Position numbers and translations under genes: made by a program. From an uncultured Lachnospiraceae bacterium (lineage in GTDB: Bacteria; Bacillota; Clostridia; Lachnospirales; Lachnospiraceae): a stretch of 13,333 nucleotides of DNA. The stretch lies in NCBI GenBank assembly GCA_902489645.1, contig CABUAW010000065.1, forward strand, positions 1 through 13,333, given 5' to 3'. The notes under the pieces were generated by a model, which was not told where the DNA came from, ran no database searches, and was given only the letters and a program-made list of their open reading frames with translations. This document shows, piece after piece, positions 11,151 through 13,333 of this stretch. Numbering within the stretch: position 1 is the stretch's first letter; each line of letters begins with the position of its first letter.

Positions 11151-12962
11151 ATGGCAGCAGACCAGAGTAAAATCCGTAATTTTTGTATTATTGCCCATAT
11201 TGACCACGGAAAATCCACCCTGGCAGACCGTATTATTGAGATGACAGGAACGCTGACGAGCCGGGAGATGCAGGCTCAGGTTCTGGACAATATGGAATTG
11301 GAGCGGGAGCGGGGAATCACGATTAAATCTCAGGCTGTACGGATTGTATATAAAGCGAAAGACGGTAATGAATATATTTTTAACCTGATTGATACGCCGG
11401 GACATGTGGATTTTAACTATGAAGTATCCCGAAGCCTGGCAGCCTGCGACGGCGCAATCCTTGTGGTGGATGCGGCCCAGGGGATTGAGGCCCAGACATT
11501 AGCCAATGTCTATCTGGCTTTGGACCACAATCTGGACGTTATGCCGGTCATTAATAAGATTGATTTGCCAAGTGCGGAGCCGGAGCGGGTCAAGAATGAA
11601 ATCGAAGATGTCATAGGTATTGAGGCGGAAGATGCGCCTCTGATTTCGGCAAAGAACGGAATTAATATCGAAGAGGTTTTGGAGCAGGTTATTGAAAAAA
11701 TTCCTGCGCCGGAGGGTGACCCGGAGGCACCGTTAAAGGCTCTTATTTTCGATTCAATTTACGATTCCTATAAAGGCGTTATCGTATTTTTCCGTGTGAA
11801 AGAAGGCACCATTCGGAAAGGTACCCGGGCCCGGATGATGGCTACGGGCGCCGAATTTGAAACGGTGGAGGTCGGATATTTTGGCGCGGGACAGTTTATT
11901 CCGTGCGAAGAATTGTCCGCAGGAATGGTTGGCTATATGACAGCCAGTATTAAGAATTTAAAGGATACCCGTGTGGGCGATACGATTACCGACGGAAACA
12001 ATCCGTGTGCCGAGGCCCTTCCGGGATATAAGAAGGTCAACCCGATGGTGTATTGCGGTATGTATCCGGCGGATGGGGCCAAATATCCGGATTTGAGGGA
12101 TGCGCTGGAGAAGCTGCAGCTCAATGACGCTTCCCTTCAATTTGAAGCGGAGACATCGGTGGCGTTGGGCTTTGGCTTTCGCTGCGGCTTTTTAGGCCTG
12201 CTTCATTTGGAGATTATTCAGGAACGCCTGGAAAGAGAATACAATCTGGATTTGGTGACCACGGCGCCATCGGTTATTTATAAAGTCCATAAGACGAATG
12301 GCGATGTGATTGATTTGACGAACCCGACCAATCTGCCCGACCCTTCGGAGATTGAATACATGGAAGAACCGATTGTGTCGGCGGAGATTATGGTGACTAC
12401 GGAATTCATCGGACAGATTATGGAGCTTTGTCAGGAACGGCGGGGAACCTACCTTGGTATGGAATACATGGAAGAAACCCGGGCGCTGTTAAAATATGAT
12501 TTGCCGCTGAATGAAATTATTTATGATTTCTTTGATGCGTTAAAATCCCGGTCGAGGGGATATGCGTCCTTTGATTATGAGATGAAGGGCTATGTCCGTT
12601 CAGAGCTTTGCAAGCTGGATATCCTCATTAACCGTGAGGAAGTGGATGCCTTATCCTTTATCGTTCACAAGGATTCGGCCTATGAGCGGGGACGCAAGAT
12701 GTGCGAGCGCCTGAAAGAAGAAATTCCGAGACATTTATTTGAAATCCCAATCCAGGCCGCCATCGGCAGTAAGATTATCGCCCGTGAAACGGTAAAAGCC
12801 ATGCGTAAAGACGTTCTGGCCAAATGTTACGGCGGTGATATTTCACGTAAACGTAAACTTTTGGAAAAGCAAAAAGAAGGAAAGAAGCGGATGCGGCAGG
12901 TAGGCAATGTGGAAGTACCGCAGAAGGCTTTCATGGCCGTATTAAAATTAGATGATAAATAA
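11151..12962 (+). CDS. lepA: Elongation factor 4 (LepA), ribosome-binding GTPase
   Basis: This 603-residue protein is full length for LepA/EF4. G-motifs are complete: AHIDHGKST (15-23, P-loop), ERERGITIKSQ (51-61, switch I), DTPGHVDF (81-88), NKIDLP (135-140) and SAKNG (166-170). EF-G-like domains follow. The LepA-specific C-terminal domain includes the DVLAKCYGGDISRKRKLLEK region and the ending GNVEVPQKAFMAVLKL. LepA binds ribosomes and has been linked to back-translocation, initiation and subunit assembly; its exact role is debated. The ATG at 11151 follows TGGAGGT at about 9-10 nt. lepA normally follows spoIIP directly in related genomes and is followed by hemW; here a two-component system precedes it and a convergent sigma-54 activator follows. 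Confidence 0.98.
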   Translation: MAADQSKIRNFCIIAHIDHGKSTLADRIIEMTGTLTSREMQAQVLDNMELERERGITIKSQAVRIVYKAKDGNEYIFNLIDTPGHVDFNYEVSRSLAACDGAILVVDAAQGIEAQTLANVYLALDHNLDVMPVINKIDLPSAEPERVKNEIEDVIGIEAEDAPLISAKNGINIEEVLEQVIEKIPAPEGDPEAPLKALIFDSIYDSYKGVIVFFRVKEGTIRKGTRARMMATGAEFETVEVGYFGAGQFIPCEELSAGMVGYMTASIKNLKDTRVGDTITDGNNPCAEALPGYKKVNPMVYCGMYPADGAKYPDLRDALEKLQLNDASLQFEAETSVALGFGFRCGFLGLLHLEIIQERLEREYNLDLVTTAPSVIYKVHKTNGDVIDLTNPTNLPDPSEIEYMEEPIVSAEIMVTTEFIGQIMELCQERRGTYLGMEYMEETRALLKYDLPLNEIIYDFFDALKSRSRGYASFDYEMKGYVRSELCKLDILINREEVDALSFIVHKDSAYERGRKMCERLKEEIPRHLFEIPIQAAIGSKIIARETVKAMRKDVLAKCYGGDISRKRKLLEKQKEGKKRMRQVGNVEVPQKAFMAVLKLDDK

Positions 12963-12977
12963 CTTTCGAAATAGTTT

Positions 12978-13008
12978 AAGGGCGTGTCAAAAATGACACA
13001 CCCTTTTT
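12978..13008 (+). terminator. Intrinsic terminator of lepA
   Basis: AAGGG-C-GTGTCA (12978-12989) pairs with TGACAC-A-CCCTT (12994-13005) around an AAAA loop, 11 pairs with one mismatch, followed by a five-T run ending at 13008. On the minus strand the stem lacks a T-run, so the convergent gene is probably not stopped here. Confidence 0.88.
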
Positions 13009-13032
13009 GCTGTGGGGAAAGGGACTGAAAAG

Positions 13033-13333
13033 CTAAAGCTCCTTTTTTATGATAATATTCAGTTTTTTCATTTTTTTGTAGAGCAAACTGCGTTCAACGC
13101 CCAGATGATTGGCGGCGGCCGTTACATTATGGTCATATTTTTGGAGTGTATCGCGGATGATATCGGCCTCATATTGGCTGACCAGAGATTTTAAAGTATC
13201 TTTGTTTGCCTCAACCGGAATATCATGGCGGACGGCGTCGGAAATTTTTGACGGTAAATCCGACAGGTCAATCATCATCTGGTCGCTGGAAATAAAAGCG
13301 CTGGAAATGACGTTATCCAGCTCGCGGACATTT
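13033..13333 (-). CDS. Sigma-54-dependent transcriptional activator, C-terminal end (truncated by window edge)
   Basis: About 99 codons are visible and the frame is open to the window edge, where it reads NVRELDNVISSAF. This matches the N-V-R-E-L segment that ends the AAA+ domain of NtrC-type enhancer-binding proteins. After a linker comes a Fis-type helix-turn-helix, IIRDTLQKYDHNVTAAANHL then GVERSLLYKKMKKL, as in the usual C-terminus of this class. Such proteins bind far upstream and use ATP to open promoters held by sigma-54 RNA polymerase. The N-terminal sensor domain is outside the window, so the signal and target are unknown. It is convergent with lepA, 70 nt apart. An internal Met at 13278 is not the start, because homologous coding continues upstream. 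Confidence 0.88.
   Translation of the reverse strand, partial: NVRELDNVISSAFISSDQMMIDLSDLPSKISDAVRHDIPVEANKDTLKSLVSQYEADIIRDTLQKYDHNVTAAANHLGVERSLLYKKMKKLNIIIKKEL

Noticed and set aside
11100..11405. Minus-strand frame opposite the lepA start
   Set aside because: It is opposite the highly conserved LepA G-domain and has no independent signals.

Overview
The window looks like chromosomal DNA of an endospore-forming, low-to-middle GC Firmicute, most likely class Clostridia and probably Lachnospiraceae. The reasons are the gene set and order (comEC tail, holA, rpsT, gpr, spoIIP, lepA), strong purine-rich Shine-Dalgarno sites, near-consensus sigma-A promoters, and an Rpn-type PD-(D/E)XK protein of a kind I associate with Lachnospiraceae. 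The species assignment is inference; no rRNA or tRNA gene is present.

The backbone genes comEC-holA-rpsT-gpr-spoIIP-lepA follow an order I recognise as common in Clostridia, with accessory genes sitting in the gaps. Region by region: (1) 1-1276, plus strand: the last 85 codons of comEC, a flavodoxin-fold FMN reductase / iron-sulfur flavoprotein-like protein, and a small lipoprotein. (2) 1293-2828: a convergent-junction hairpin, a triplicated 14-nt repeat, then a minus-strand TetR regulator + alpha/beta hydrolase operon. (3) 2829-3936: a compact divergent promoter region whose two -35 boxes overlap, then holA. (4) 3933-4828: a second, shorter TetR regulator on the minus strand with its own promoter and candidate operator, then a palindrome-rich noncoding stretch. 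(5) 4829-5830: an Rpn-family nuclease/putative transposase with a probable internal start site, closed by a perfect 13-bp bidirectional terminator. (6) 5873-6136: rpsT on the minus strand, starting at UUG. (7) 6314-8557: the sporulation pair gpr and spoIIP. (8) 8714-11069: an OmpR-family response regulator and a six-TM histidine kinase. (9) 11151-13008: lepA and its terminator. (10) 13033 to the edge: the C-terminal end of a sigma-54-dependent activator on the minus strand.

The core genes serve DNA uptake, replication clamp loading, ribosome assembly, spore engulfment and germination, and translation elongation. The accessory genes are mostly regulators (two TetR, one two-component system, one sigma-54 activator) with few obvious targets nearby. 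I see no CRISPR array, tRNA, rRNA, intact insertion sequence or prophage. The leads most worth following are the intragenic start in the Rpn gene, the overlapping TetR/holA promoters, the palindrome cluster upstream of the Rpn gene, the UUG start of rpsT, and the tandem repeat at the end of the hydrolase gene. None of them proves a new system.
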